This document shows positions 11,504 to 21,936 of a DNA stretch of 64,000 nt, one piece after another; the stretch's first letter is position 1; each line of letters starts with the position of its first letter. Source of the stretch: Stenocarpella maydis. Its lineage: Eukaryota; Ascomycota; Sordariomycetes; Diaporthales; Diaporthaceae. Where the stretch lies: the NCBI GenBank assembly GCA_002270565.1, contig NQMI01000135.1, forward strand, positions 1-64,000, written 5' to 3'. A program made the position numbers and the translations under genes. The notes beneath the pieces are model-generated. The model was not told the origin of the DNA and made no database searches. It worked only from the letters and a program-made list of their open reading frames with translations.

Positions 11504-12886
11504 GGCAGCTAAGGTGGGGGCGACGGCGGAGGAGCTCTAGTGTCCTTTCTCATGTCATTCCAGGCGGGGGTACGTGGTAGTGCTCGCAGACGGCGAGTGG
11601 CCACGATCACAATCACGTATCCTGAAGGTAGACAGCCAGGAGGGCACAGGAAGTGCTGTGCGGTGGACAGCGAGGAGCAAGCAACGGATGTGTGGTGGTG
11701 TACCCGTATGTAATGTGGTATTGGTGGTGAGCAGGGGTGTGGGAAAGCTATCCATGTTCGTGTGCTCCGCTGCGTATTCAATCCAGGTCTACTTTAACTT
11801 GCTTATTATTAGCCGCTGCCCGCCATTGATTGGTCCACCAGTTTTCCGACGGCTTCGCTGCCAACCACGAACTAGTGTACGCTACTCAGCAGCCGCGTGA
11901 CATGGCGGTTAAAGGACTTTGCCATCCCAGGCCCAATCGCTCTAATTAATACCCCACTATGGTCTTTACATAGTATCATCCTCGTTCGTCCGTCCGGCGC
12001 CGCAGGTGATGAATGCTGGTATACGTGCCTCGTTGCATAGTAGGGCCAAACCCCACATCAAGCAGTACATTGATCCCAAAGGCAGAGGTACACTTGGGCG
12101 AGATCATGACGGCTGCGTGAAAGTGCCTCAGTCCAAGGCTCAGAGTCACCACCGGCGAACACGTTCATCCTGCAGCTTTAGATACTTGCTCACTTCTCTC
12201 CTAGTCCAAGCACTTCGGTTGCCAAGCCCAAGGGTTCGTTCAGACGGACAACACAAGCTTTCTTCTCCCCGGGATCCCATCCGTAGATCCTGTGATGTTT
12301 TGCCTACCCTTTGCTATCACCCAGAGGCTGAGACGAAGCAGTACAGCGATCCTGGCTGGTCGTCTTTTGACCGTATGAGGGAACCTTCCTCTACGGATAT
12401 TCCTCGCCCTCCTTGGCCAGCAGTCACAGGCTGGGATGCTGTGGCTGGTCTAGGGACGCCTGACGTTGGTAAAATGTTAGCCTTAGCGATCGCGGCTTGA
12501 AGGTCAACATGGCCTACATATTCTTCAACTTGAGGAAAATTTGGGGCCTTCACCTTCAGGTCCCACGGTAAGTACTCGCCGAAATATAAGTAGGACAGGC
12601 AGCACGTCATAAAATACTGCGCAAACCCAACAGGCGTCATCGTCTGTTCCAATCTCAGGCACAGATGCAAATATGGCGATTCTCTGGAGCCCGTTTAGGC
12701 CAATGAAGGACCTTTGTTGCACCGGGATTTGCGATCCAGATGCCTCCACTCACTCGCCATGTGTCAAAGTTGTGCCGTGCTGTCGAGGAGCAGCTCTCTC
12801 TCACTGGGAGCCACGGGAGGCATGTCTCAGACCGTGAGCCAGCAGCCACGTTTCGCCCATCTTGGTAGACTGTCGACAAGAAATCT
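11504..12886. other. Intergenic region
   Basis: No recognisable gene. Open frames at 12006-12500 (+) and 12317-12749 (-) overlap each other, show no family motif and change frame, so they are not called. It should contain the gem1 promoter. Confidence 0.55.
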
Positions 12887-13552
12887 TCATGGTGGCCCCT
12901 CGCAGTCACCATCACCCTCGGGCTCACCCCCACCAACCTCCCCCCTCCTCTCATCCCAGAACCCCTTCCCATAACTGATCAAGATCTCCTCCCCCTTCGC
13001 AACACCACCGCCCTTGGCCTTGGCCTTCTTCCCCAGGGGCAAAACAAACACAGCCATCCCCTTCTCGCCCCTCGTGGGGTCCCAGACCTCACAAAACTCG
13101 GCATTCGGCCTCACGGCCCCAGGTACGCCGCGGTAGTCATTCACGAACCGGGCCTCGTTGCCCATCCTGGCAGCGTCGACGGCGACGCCCGCGTCCCTGT
13201 CGAGCCAGAGGTCGTAGTCCGAGGAGGCGTGAGCGGCCGAGGAGGCCGGGTGGTACTCCCCCAGGTAGGGCAGGATGAGGCTGCCGGGGGCCAGGGCCCG
13301 CGCGGCAAGGAGGCCGGACTGCCCGCATGCTGGGTGGCTCGGGTCGGTGATGGGCGCGATCTTGACCAGCGGGCAGGGCCCCAGTTTGAGGTCGCGGGGG
13401 ATCACCCTGGGCACCTCCCCGCCCGTGGGAGGTGGTTCTGTGCGGAGGGACTGAAGCTGGGCCTTTGTGAGGGAGGGGGAGTAAGCCGGCGAGGTGAGGT
13501 ATGGGAAGCCCTCTGGCCAGTTTTTCGGCAGGGGCTGCTTTGGGCCTCCCAT
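12887..13552 (-). CDS. Small SET-domain protein
   Basis: A single-exon frame of 221 residues. After a proline-rich N-terminus comes a divergent SET fold: GQSGLLAARALAPGSLI (about 78-93, the first SET strand region), YLGEY at 96-100, NEARFVNDYRG at 132-142 (equivalent of the RFxNHSC cofactor-binding motif, with the histidine replaced), PNAEF at 149-153 and GEEILISYGKGFW at 187-199 (equivalent of GEELTxDY, with the key tyrosine kept). SET proteins transfer methyl groups from S-adenosylmethionine to lysines of histones or other proteins. There are no pre-SET or post-SET cysteines and the tail is Gly/Glu-rich. Substrate is unknown. The start is the first in-frame ATG (MGGPKQPLP) and no intron is needed. 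Confidence 0.8.
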   Translation of the reverse strand: MGGPKQPLPKNWPEGFPYLTSPAYSPSLTKAQLQSLRTEPPPTGGEVPRVIPRDLKLGPCPLVKIAPITDPSHPACGQSGLLAARALAPGSLILPYLGEYHPASSAAHASSDYDLWLDRDAGVAVDAARMGNEARFVNDYRGVPGAVRPNAEFCEVWDPTRGEKGMAVFVLPLGKKAKAKGGGVAKGEEILISYGKGFWDERRGEVGGGEPEGDGDCEGPP

Positions 13553-14321
13553 ATTGTTCGAGGGGCGAGGATCTCTGATGATTATCGGACCGTAAATTTG
13601 TTGTCAGTTCCCTGGTGTAATTGTTCCAGTGCATTTTTAGTTGCCTGGGTCAGTGGTCTATCCTGACAAGTAAATATGGTGCGGGCCGTGCCGCTGCGTT
13701 CAGAATTGCAGTGGGTTTGTACTAAACATGCACCTGGGCGACGTCCTAGAGACCGTGTGTTCGAGTGGCTATGAATGCCCTGCTGAGGATATTACTACCC
13801 TTGCTTAGACAATCAGTTGATGGCGTCGTTCCAACACAGAATGCATCACAAATCATGTCACTTGCTTTGTGGCTATTCCCTCTATTTCATAAGCACCAAT
13901 GGGGGCGCAGCACTGTCTTGTACGTTTCCCCAAGCCCAAGTGTTTGTACAAGACTATGTGTGTCAAGCACTGAGGTACTTAAGTAGAAGCTGGAACCATG
14001 ATCTACTACCGCAATACACCTTTCGGGATCTTGCTGCGAGCCTAGCATTTGAAGTACCAACTCGGACGAGTGGCCATTCTTCTTCAATTGCGCAGTCAGC
14101 TGCTCTGGTCACCATGACGTAATAAGACCTCATTTACCATCAACGATGATCACTGACTGCATGTCCAATTTCTCAAGCTGCATCCCTTTGCCTTTGGAGA
14201 CTCGCATCCTCTCACAAACAATTGATTGATTTGGCAAGACTCTCATCCAGCCTATCGAGATCAATAAACCAACACCTACAATACCACCCAATACCACACA
14301 TTACAGACCCTGCCCAAAGGC
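13553..14321. other. Intergenic, divergent promoters
   Basis: This lies between the divergent SET gene and the small mitochondrial protein gene. No coding or repeat structure was recognised. Confidence 0.55.
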
Positions 14322-14768
14322 ATGGCATCACTCCGATCTCTGCGCAGCGTCCTGCGAGCGCCAGCACAGGCCGCCCGGCCGCGGACCCTCTCCCCTCGCC
14401 AGCAGCTCCTCTCGCCGGCCTCAACCGCGCAGGGCTTCCACAGCTCGGCCCGCACGCAGTTCCCCTACAAGGACGACCAGGACCGCGAGTCGCTCAAGCC
14501 CAAGTCGACCGAGGGCAGCAAGAGCGGCACCGACCAGTCCGCGGCGCAGTCCAGCGCCGCCTTCGACCCGTCGACCACGAGCCCCGAGGGCGCCAAGGAC
14601 CAGGCCGAGAAGGAGGGCGGCGGCAACTCGCTGGACGTCAGCGGCGCGAACCACGACAAGTCGAAGCCCCCGGGCGGGTCGGGAGGCGGTGAGATGCACG
14701 ACACGGCGAGGCAGGATACCAAGAAGTCGAGCCATGGCCACAGCCCCGAGAAGAAGGGGAAGGTGTAG
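14322..14768 (+). CDS. Small protein with mitochondrial presequence, function unknown
   Basis: A single-exon frame of 148 residues. The first 50 residues are rich in Arg, Ala, Ser and Leu with no acidic residues (MASLRSLRSVLRAPAQAARP, later QGFHSSART), a classic amphipathic matrix-targeting presequence with a likely cleavage near FHSSA. The mature part is hydrophilic, Gly/Ser/Lys/Asp-rich and apparently disordered, ending with KKGKV. Similar small presequence-bearing disordered proteins are conserved across Pezizomycotina, but I cannot name a function. The frame is GC-rich throughout, as expected for coding DNA here. Confidence 0.7.
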   Translation: MASLRSLRSVLRAPAQAARPRTLSPRQQLLSPASTAQGFHSSARTQFPYKDDQDRESLKPKSTEGSKSGTDQSAAQSSAAFDPSTTSPEGAKDQAEKEGGGNSLDVSGANHDKSKPPGGSGGGEMHDTARQDTKKSSHGHSPEKKGKV

Positions 14769-15011
14769 ATCTTGCCCTGTTGCGTGGGGTTGAGCTGTGA
14801 GGTTGGACGGGCGGGATTAGGCTTCACCAGAGGCACACCAGCCCAAGGCGCTGCGGAACGTCCTACCGGCACCTGGGGGCTTTTTGCGGGGTTTCACCGT
14901 CGATAATCGGGAGGTTCTCAATCATACGAGTCTCTAAATGCATCACCACCCTTGACCCTCAACGCCTTCGCTCTTGTATGCATTTGTGACCATCCGTGTT
15001 CGCGACGCTGC

Positions 15012-15590
15012 CTAATTATACAAGCCGTGCGGGTCGTCGTCGTCCTCATCGCCGTCCTCCGCCGGCCTGCCCTCCCTTTCCCACATCTTCTTGATCCTGT
15101 CCGAGGTGTCCTTTCTCCGCGGGTCGTACCTGGTCAGGTCTGTCCTGCACATTGGGCAGGTCCCCTTGAGCTGAAGCCAGGGCGCGACGCAGTCCATGTC
15201 GAACCTGTGGCTGTGGTGGCACTGCAGCTCCACGACGAGCGGGTACTTGTCGTCGAGGAACCTCTCGGCGCAGATGGGGCACGAGTCGTCGGGCTTGAGC
15301 GTCTTCTTGGGCACGCGCTCCAGCGCGTCCAAGAACTCCTGCGACACGCCCTCCACCTCGCGCGGGGGGTTGACGATGTCTCCCTCGAGGCGGTCGAAGA
15401 GTGACTGCAAGAAGTCGCGGTTCGCGGCGTCGGGCGCGTCCTGCGCCAGCGTGCTGAGCTGGTCCTGCACGAGGCGGAACAGCCCGGCCAGGTCGACGGG
15501 CGTCGGGACCGCGTGCGGGTTGTGCCTCTGCGCGCCAGGCGAGGAGGGGTCGTCGGTCAGCTGGTGCAGCTGCGAGTTGAACGAGGACAT
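15012..15590 (-). CDS. RING-finger protein, probable E3 ubiquitin ligase
   Basis: A single-exon frame of 192 residues. A RING-type zinc domain spans about 104-150: CPIC (C104, C107), QCHHSHRFDMDC (C124 to C134, several histidines), then a PWL segment and CPMC (C145, C148). The hydrophobic PWL before the last cysteine pair is typical of E2-binding RING-H2 domains. The histidine spacing (CHHSHRF) differs from the textbook C-x-H-x2-H pattern but resembles a fungal subgroup. The N-terminal 90 residues are helical without a membrane segment, and the C-terminus is acidic (DGDEDDDDP). Substrate is unknown. It converges with the upstream plus-strand gene, about 240 bases away. Confidence 0.82.
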   Translation of the reverse strand: MSSFNSQLHQLTDDPSSPGAQRHNPHAVPTPVDLAGLFRLVQDQLSTLAQDAPDAANRDFLQSLFDRLEGDIVNPPREVEGVSQEFLDALERVPKKTLKPDDSCPICAERFLDDKYPLVVELQCHHSHRFDMDCVAPWLQLKGTCPMCRTDLTRYDPRRKDTSDRIKKMWEREGRPAEDGDEDDDDPHGLYN

Positions 15591-16263
15591 GTCGATCTGT
15601 CTGCGGCGCCTGGGAGGGGTTGCCTCCTTGATGCCGTGCTCGACTTTGGCGGGGTGGTCCGTCAGCGTCCGAGCTCCACCGGCTGATTGGCAAGCTCACG
15701 TAATTGCTCACCTTCGTATTGGGTCGCCATATCTGCCGGCGTTGTGAAAGGTCTAACAGAGGCGATTCCTGAGCTCTATCCTGGCATCATTCGTACACAA
15801 GGAATGTGTATGGGAGCGCCCCCAAGGGATGGTTTGAAGAAGGATGGCGGGGCGTGCACACTACTTTCCCACCGGAGAGCCGCTGTAGCTCCCGTAACCC
15901 CCTGGCAGCCTGAGCAGGCAGGCAGGTGATGACGGAAGTGGGTGCTGTGGCTTCAGGCCTGGGCTATTTCCGGAGCAAGAAACTGCATTGACTGGACCCG
16001 TTGCTCGGACTACAAGTTATTCAAGCAAATATCTGGGCCACTTTACACTACTTGGGCCTCCGGAGCCGGGACGGCCGGAGCTGCTGGGGTGATCTTAACT
16101 GAGCTGAAGTCGTCATCGGAGCACGCCTATCATGTAATATGGCCCCCCAATCCCGTTCGGCTACAACGATGAAGAATTGACCGTCTCGAGGAACCTGCCA
16201 AACTACCAGCCAGGTAGATTTTGATTGTTCATATCCAACCGTCCGCAGCGCCAGACCTCGAAA
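15591..16263. other. Intergenic, divergent promoters
   Basis: This lies between the divergent RING gene and fmp52. Nothing recognisable was seen. Confidence 0.55.
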
Positions 16264-17019
16264 ATGACCACCGCCGCAGTTTTTGGCTGCACCGGGGCCG
16301 TCGGCTCCAAGATCCTGGAGAGCCTGCTCTCGTCAGACGCCTTCTCATCGGTCAAGACCGTCTCAAGGCGCGCACCCCCCGCGCAGTCACCAAAGCTCGA
16401 GGCCATCGTCGAGTCCGACTCGTCAAGATGGGGTGGTCTCATCTCGGCCCTGAGCCCCAAGCCCTCCATCGTGTTCAACGCCGTGGGGACCACGCGGGCC
16501 GCAGCCGGCGGGATCCAGAACCAGTGGAAGATAGACCACGACCTGTGCATCGAGAACGCCAAGGCTGCAAAGGAGGCCGGGGTCAAGACCTACGTCTACA
16601 TCTCCAGCGCGGGGACGCGCGGCCTGCTGAGCGGCTTCGTGCCCTACTCCAAGATGAAGGTCGGGGTCGAGGACGCCATCAAGGCCCTTGACTTTGACCA
16701 TACCATCATCCTGCGGCCGGGCGCCATCCTCGGCGAGCGGGAGAAGCCCAAGAACAAGATGTTCGAGGACCTCATGGGGAGCCTGCACAAGATCAGCCAG
16801 GGGCTACAGGACTCCTTGGGTGCGCATCTCGCCGCCTCCCCGCCGGCACTCTGACGCCGTTGCTAATCTCCTCCTGTAACAGGCCAAGACCAGAAGTACA
16901 TCGGAAGAGCTGCGGTGGCAGCTGCGCGTGCCGCCGAGGAGGGCAAGGCCCCGTCCAAGTTCTGGTGCGTCGAACAGGCCGAGATCCTCAAACTCGGCCG
17001 CGATGAGTGGAAGGAGTAA
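16264..17019 (+). CDS. fmp52: FMP52-like mitochondrial protein (TIP30/HTATIP2 family)
   Basis: Two exons, 16264-16819 and 16883-17019, flank a 63-nt intron (GTGCGC...TGTAACAG) and give 230 residues, matching the 231 of yeast Fmp52. It is an atypical short-chain dehydrogenase. It has a nucleotide-binding GCTGAVGSK near the N-terminus, FNAVGTTRAAAGG, and the YVYISSAGT...VPYSKMK stretch with the SDR-type Tyr-x3-Lys (YSKMK). This is followed by RPGAILGER, characteristic of the HTATIP2/Fmp52 group. The C-terminal exon ends with an LGRDEWKE helix. Yeast Fmp52 localises to mitochondrial outer membrane and ER; its reaction is unknown. Confidence 0.92.
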
Positions 17020-17962
17020 GCCAGTGCGTGATAGCGAGGGACACGGCGGGTTTGATTTCAAAGCCTTAGTAAGGCCGCACCGGCCTGACCGGTCTGGGGC
17101 GAGACCAGTCTCAGAAGCTGGTATTCTCTGGGGCAGGGAGGATGGATCGTACGGCATCAAGGCACACAGTGTGAGGATTTCTGCCATGACACAATGCCAT
17201 GCATCTCAATGCTGCATAATGTAAGGCACCGGGGACAGGCGAGCCGGCAGCACCTGGCCCTTGGTTTCTGAGATGTCATGTTGGACCGCTCGGCGCATGC
17301 ACAGGCAATGTAGCCAGCCCTCTTGCAAATCAGTAGCGGTAGCACTGTTGAATAAAATATGCACGTCAGGGATTCAATAGAGATGCAACAGTCTTGCAGA
17401 CCCCTCTTGGCGATCAAAACGATACACATATTGCTATCTTGCAGCTTATATTGTCTCGGTAGAGGTGCAGATACTCCAGCTCGCCCTTGTTGGCATCTCA
17501 AGGACGACGGGCCGACAAGCCGATGCAGGACTGAGTACTCCAGAAGTACAACTTGACATGGTCACTTCCCAGAACGATAAATTTTACGTCTGCCAAACCT
17601 GTCATGAAAGCGCAGTCCTCAGTCGACCGCAGACAACACACCGGGTAAGGACGATGACGCTTCTGGGTTCCGCACTGTTAGTTGGCACACCATGGACGGC
17701 AGTGCTTGGGCTGATGGGGAACCCCAGGGCGGGGCCGTAGACCCTAACCCCCAATCCGTACTGCGATCCTCGTCGCTGCGGTAAAGTACCTAGGTAGTTC
17801 GACGCGTCGGCCACTCAAACGGACGCGTCTTGCAGTTAATTGGTGGTTTCCACACCCTTCTTTTCACATCCCTCGCCCACCTGCACACAGAGCTCTCACA
17901 GCGTCATATCCAAGATCCGAAAAGACTCAAGTATAGGGCTACTCGGCAAGAATTGCCCTAGG
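17020..17962. other. Intergenic region
   Basis: This lies between fmp52 and thymidylate synthase, which run in the same direction. It contains one copy of the palindrome TACCTAGGTA at 17787-17796, about 170 bp before the downstream ATG. No gene was recognised. Confidence 0.55.
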
Positions 17963-19056
17963 ATGACGGCATCATCCTCTGAGCCGGTTGCTAACTCCAC
18001 CGCTGGAACGCCCGTCAGGCAGAACGGCACTTCGGCCGGTAGGCACGAGGAGTACCAATATTTGGATCTGGTCCGCGAGATACTCGAGGATGGGGAACAT
18101 CGCCCAGACAGGCAAGAAGAGGTCCCATGAGTGTTCATCACATGCACGCAGTCGGTTGCTGACCAGACGCCCCCAGGACCGGCACTGGCACTTACTCAAT
18201 CTTTGCCCCACGGCCGCTGAAGTTCAGCCTCAACAGGGACGGCAGGCCAACCTACCCGCTCCTCACCACAAAGCGCGTCTTCCAGAAGGCGGTGCTCGCC
18301 GAGCTGCTGTGGTTCATATCCGGCGATACCTCGTCGCTGTCGCTCTCGGAGCAGGGGGTCAAGATCTGGGACGGCAACGGGTCGCGCGAGTACCTCGACA
18401 GCGTCGGGCTGGGCCACCGCGAGGCCGGCGACCTGGGCCCCGTGTACGGGTTCCAGTGGCGGCACTTTGGCGCCGAGTACGTCGACGCCAAGGCCGACTA
18501 CGCGGGCCAGGGCGTCGACCAGCTGGCCGAGGTGATCCACAAGCTGAGGACGAACCCGTACGACCGCCGCATCATCATGAGCGCGTGGAACCCCGCCGAC
18601 CTCAAAAAGATGGCCCTGCCGCCGTGCCACATGTTTGCGCAGTTCTACGTCTCGTACCCGCGTCCGAAGAAGGCGGTGGAGGATGCCAGCGGGGGCGCCA
18701 GGGAGGACGAGGAGGCAGAGCCCAAGGGCCACCTCCACTGCCAGCTCTACCAGCGCTCCTGCGACATGGGCCTGGGCGTGCCCTTCAACATCGCCAGCTA
18801 CTCGCTGCTGACACACATGATCGCGCACGTGTGCGACCTCGTCCCGGGGAGCCTGACGCACGTCATGGGCGACGCGCACGTCTACGCGGACCACGCCGAC
18901 GCGCTCCGGGTGCAGCTGGAGAGGGAGCCGCGCGACTTTCCGGAGCTCGAGATCAAGCGGGAGAAGGGCGGCAGCATAGACGGCTGGAAGGTCGACGACT
19001 TTGAGGTCAGGGGGTATAACCCGCACAAGACTATTGCGATGAAGATGTCGGTATGA
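17963..19056 (+). CDS. Thymidylate synthase
   Basis: Two exons, 17963-18111 and 18177-19056, give 342 residues. The 65-nt intron has a GC donor (AG|GCAAGA) with a GCTGACC branch and CCCCAG acceptor. Only this splice restores the invariant EHRPDRTGTGT...FAPR start of the fold. The enzyme methylates dUMP to dTMP using methylenetetrahydrofolate. Visible family signatures: the folate/phosphate loop [20 protein letters not shown], the catalytic cysteine near residue 200 in [21 protein letters not shown] before it, [16 protein letters not shown], and the HVYADH nucleotide-binding region. An acidic insertion around [14 protein letters not shown], typical of fungal enzymes, separates YVSYPRP from LHCQLYQRS. 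Expected in nucleus/cytosol; essential for DNA synthesis. Confidence 0.95.
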
Positions 19057-19674
19057 TTTTATCTTGCCATCAGCTCTGGACTGCTACGATGTTATGAAAT
19101 GGAGAGGGGTATGGCATTTTATTCTCGGCGTGCTATGCGGATGTGCGAAGAGTGGCGTAAGCGGAGGACTGATTTCTCCCGAATATGGAGATTGTCGTTG
19201 ATGCGTCCACCGGTCTTTTGCCGTTTTTTATATAGGAAGGCCGCGAGGTTAACGGAGACATTTCTACAGAGGGACGCTTGCGTCTGACTAGCACTGGCCA
19301 TTCATATATGTACACGCAAGCATGGGCTTCTCTCGTTTGTAGGAGTGAGTTTCGACGGTACTGAGGGATGCTTCCTCACACGGCTATTCTAAATAATGCC
19401 ATCTTTGGCAGGTGGGTTGCGAATGGAGGGAGGATGCAATCCACCCAAACCCCATCTGCTGGATCTCACCAACACCTCTTCCTCATCGTCCACCAATATC
19501 CAATCATTCATCAACATCTCGGGGGCTTATATCAACTCACAAATACCCAGAACTCGTCCCATATTTCTTCTGACCAAACTGCCTCTGAGCCAAGCCAGTC
19601 AATCCCACACACACGCGCGCCATAACCACCCACGAACACCGCCAGAGCAAGGAAATAATAGAAAGAAAAAGAAA
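19057..19674. other. Intergenic region
   Basis: This lies between thymidylate synthase and the SDR pseudogene. No coding motif was seen. Confidence 0.5.
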
Positions 19675-20251
19675 ATGGATGCCCTCCACGGCCCCGTCAC
19701 CGGGAGGCCGTCGCCGCCGCGGGAGGGGCGGCCATCAATGTCCTTTTCGCCAACGCGGGGACCACGGCGGGGCGTACGTACTGTATATATATATACACAT
19801 ATATGCTGTGTCATACCATACACCGGTTGCTTATACGCGAACGCGAGATATTAGCAATATCGCTCATCCCCTCTCCGCAATTCAAGACAACACACATACA
19901 CCTGTCCCAGACTCCGGCCCAACCGGCACCATAGACCCGGTCCCCATCGCTATCTTTGAGTAAGCCTGACGCGTAAACACCCTCTCGACCTACCAGCTCA
20001 CCCAGCTCGTCGTACCCGGCATGGCCGCCCGGGGTTCGGCCGCGTCATTCTAGGACTCGCCGGTGGCCGGGCTGACGGGCGGCGTGGTGGGCGCGCACTA
20101 CGCGAGTTGCAAGAGCGCCCTGCACAGCACGCTGCACTACCAGTCGCCGCGGCTGGCGGCCCAGGGTGTCACCGTCAACGCCGTCGCGCCCGCGCTCATT
20201 GGGGGCACGGCGATGCTCCCCGGCGGCGGGGACGAGGTATGTGAGTAATAA
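19675..20251 (+). pseudogene. Degraded short-chain dehydrogenase/reductase (SDR)
   Basis: Pieces of one SDR appear in order but in different frames. INVLFANAG (NNAG-type motif, with the preceding VAAAGGAA) lies near 19707-19775. After a non-coding gap with an AT microsatellite comes IFE-stop-A-stop-RVNTLSTYQLTQL near 19950-20010. Then VILGLAG and GAHYASCKSALHS (catalytic Tyr-x3-Lys, near 20095-20130) lead into GVTVNAVAPALIGG. At least two frameshifts and two in-frame stops (TAA and TGA near 19961 and 19967) separate them, and the Rossmann GxxxGxG N-terminus is missing. Both stops could come from CAA and CGA by C-to-T change, as RIP or deamination produces. It was probably an NAD(P)-dependent oxidoreductase and looks non-functional. 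Confidence 0.75.
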
Positions 20252-20490
20252 GGTCTGGGCCGTGGATGGGGGGTGGGTTCCGAGGGAGGAAGGAGAGGAA
20301 GGAGAGGAAGGAGAGGAGGAGTGGTGTAGGCAGCACTCAGTCCTCAAGGACATGGATAGCTATCCTTCAGGTTGTTATTTTATTTATTTTTTTTATTTTA
20401 TTTTTCCATCGTTAGATCTACTGCGTCTCTGTACGAGTCCAATCCGAAACAAATTCCAGCGCTGGATAAGATATAAAAAGACTGCCCCAT

Positions 20491-21506
20491 CTATCTCGTG
20501 AGCCAAGAGCCGTCCAGCGTCCCGCCCTGCTCGCCGGCGGGCTTCCATGCGTCCCTCTCGAGGCTCCTCCTTGCGACCTCGCAGTCGGTGTTGATATCCT
20601 CGATGAGCGCCTCCAGGCCCTCGTAGTTCTTCTCGTCGCGGATATAGCCCAGGATCAGCAGGCGCATCTCGACGCCGTAGAAGTCTGCGGCGAACTTATG
20701 CAGCACGTGCACCTCGGCGCTGCGCACCGTGTTGTTGTAGAAGGGGTTGTACCCGATGGACATGACCATTGGGAAGATGGAGAAGCTCCTCTTGCTGCTC
20801 TCGCCCTGGCCCTCGCCCGCCGTCGGTGATGAGGACGAGGTCGACGACGGCCTGTAGTTGGGGTGGTCCTTGCCCAGCTCCAGGGCGGCCCACCCAAAGT
20901 AGACGCCAGATTTGGCATTGGATATCCAGGGGGTCACGGTGGAGTCAACCGGCAGGTTGGCTGTCGGTATGCCCAGCTGTGTTGGGGTTAGTTAGATCGC
21001 GAGGCCGGTGGGCGAGAGTGTACATGAGATGGATGTACATGACCGAACGGCAAGGCTAGCGGGGAGTGTGTTCGCTCTCTCTCCCCCTCTCTCCCTCTTG
21101 TCCTCGCTATGGTAGGAAGAGGGATGGTGGGAAAGGGGAACAGAAGAAAGAGGCGAAGGTGTGTTGTGCCGCATGCGGTGTGCGGTGCGTGGGTTGCATG
21201 AAGTGCAAGCCAGTGCAGGACTTCCTGCGCGCATGTACGTGCGATGGACGTGCATGGTGGGTGAGGCAGTGAGGGCCCTGCACTTCATACCGGCCGTATC
21301 CCCTTCCCTCACTCGCTCGACCCCTCCACTCCCTCCTCGGACCCTTGGACCGACTAACCTTGCCTCACATGCAATAGCAATGGCAATGGCCGCCCCCGTC
21401 ATCTCCCCCCTCCCCTTCGGTCCCGGGTTGGTCGGGTCGTCACCATCCATGCCTTCACTCGATCGGCACCTGGCGAACGCCGCGATCTTGGCCTGCTTCG
21501 GCCGCC

Positions 21507-21559
<53 letters not shown>

Positions 21560-21936
21560 GTGGTGGTGCCCGTGCTGCCGTTGCCGTTTGCCGCTCCTGC
21601 ACATGCGCATGCCGCTTCCGCTGCCGCTACTGCTCCTCGTCCTGCCCCTTATCCGTATTCACCTGCAGGGACAGCACACTCATACATCGTGTAGGATGAG
21701 GCGCATCGAGCGCGCGGGAAGAATAAAAAACTACCCGCCCGTTGTGGCCAAAAGGGGACAGCGAGGGGGATACGAGAAGGGCAGAGAGACAAAGTCAAAG
21801 CGAAGAGAGACTCAAAACTGCTCACCTCCTTGGACCCCCGGCCGAAGCCCTTGATGACCTTTCCCTCCATCTGCAATGGGAATGGGGATTCCGGCCCGGA
21901 CACCGGTCCCACCATCGGAGGCCTCGTGTTTGCCAT
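20491..21936 (-). CDS. FMN1: Riboflavin kinase
   Basis: Two exons, 21826-21936 and 20491-20976, give 198 residues. The join makes [17 protein letters not shown], the uninterrupted flavokinase signature that binds ATP and Mg, so the 849-nt intron between them appears real despite its length. Other features: the acceptor-side KSGVYFGWA, and [24 protein letters not shown], the conserved core of the flavokinase beta-barrel. An insertion rich in Ser/Gly (about 30 residues after NYRPSS) is fungal low-complexity sequence. The C-terminal helix contains the [16 protein letters not shown] segment. The enzyme converts riboflavin and ATP to FMN. The start is the first ATG ([10 protein letters not shown]); no organelle signal is evident. 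The intron contains a (CAG)15 tract on the transcribed strand. Confidence 0.93.
21512..21556 (-). repeat. (CAG)15 trinucleotide repeat inside the FMN1 intron
   Basis: There are fifteen perfect CTG units on the plus strand, i.e. CAG in the FMN1 pre-mRNA, followed on the plus strand by four GTG units. The tract lies roughly 310 nt inside the 849-nt intron from its donor. Confidence 0.95.

Noticed and set aside
12006..12749. Frames on both strands between gem1 and the SET gene
   Set aside because: No conserved motif, they contradict each other, and base composition is not distinctly coding.
17988..19004. 338-codon frame overlapping thymidylate synthase
   Set aside because: Out-of-frame with the enzyme; Arg/Pro/Gly-rich, typical of a shifted GC-rich frame.
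21399..21694. Poly-Ala and poly-Leu frames across the FMN1 intron
   Set aside because: Produced by the CTG/CAG microsatellite; both strands give homopolymers, and the splice motif excludes an exon here.
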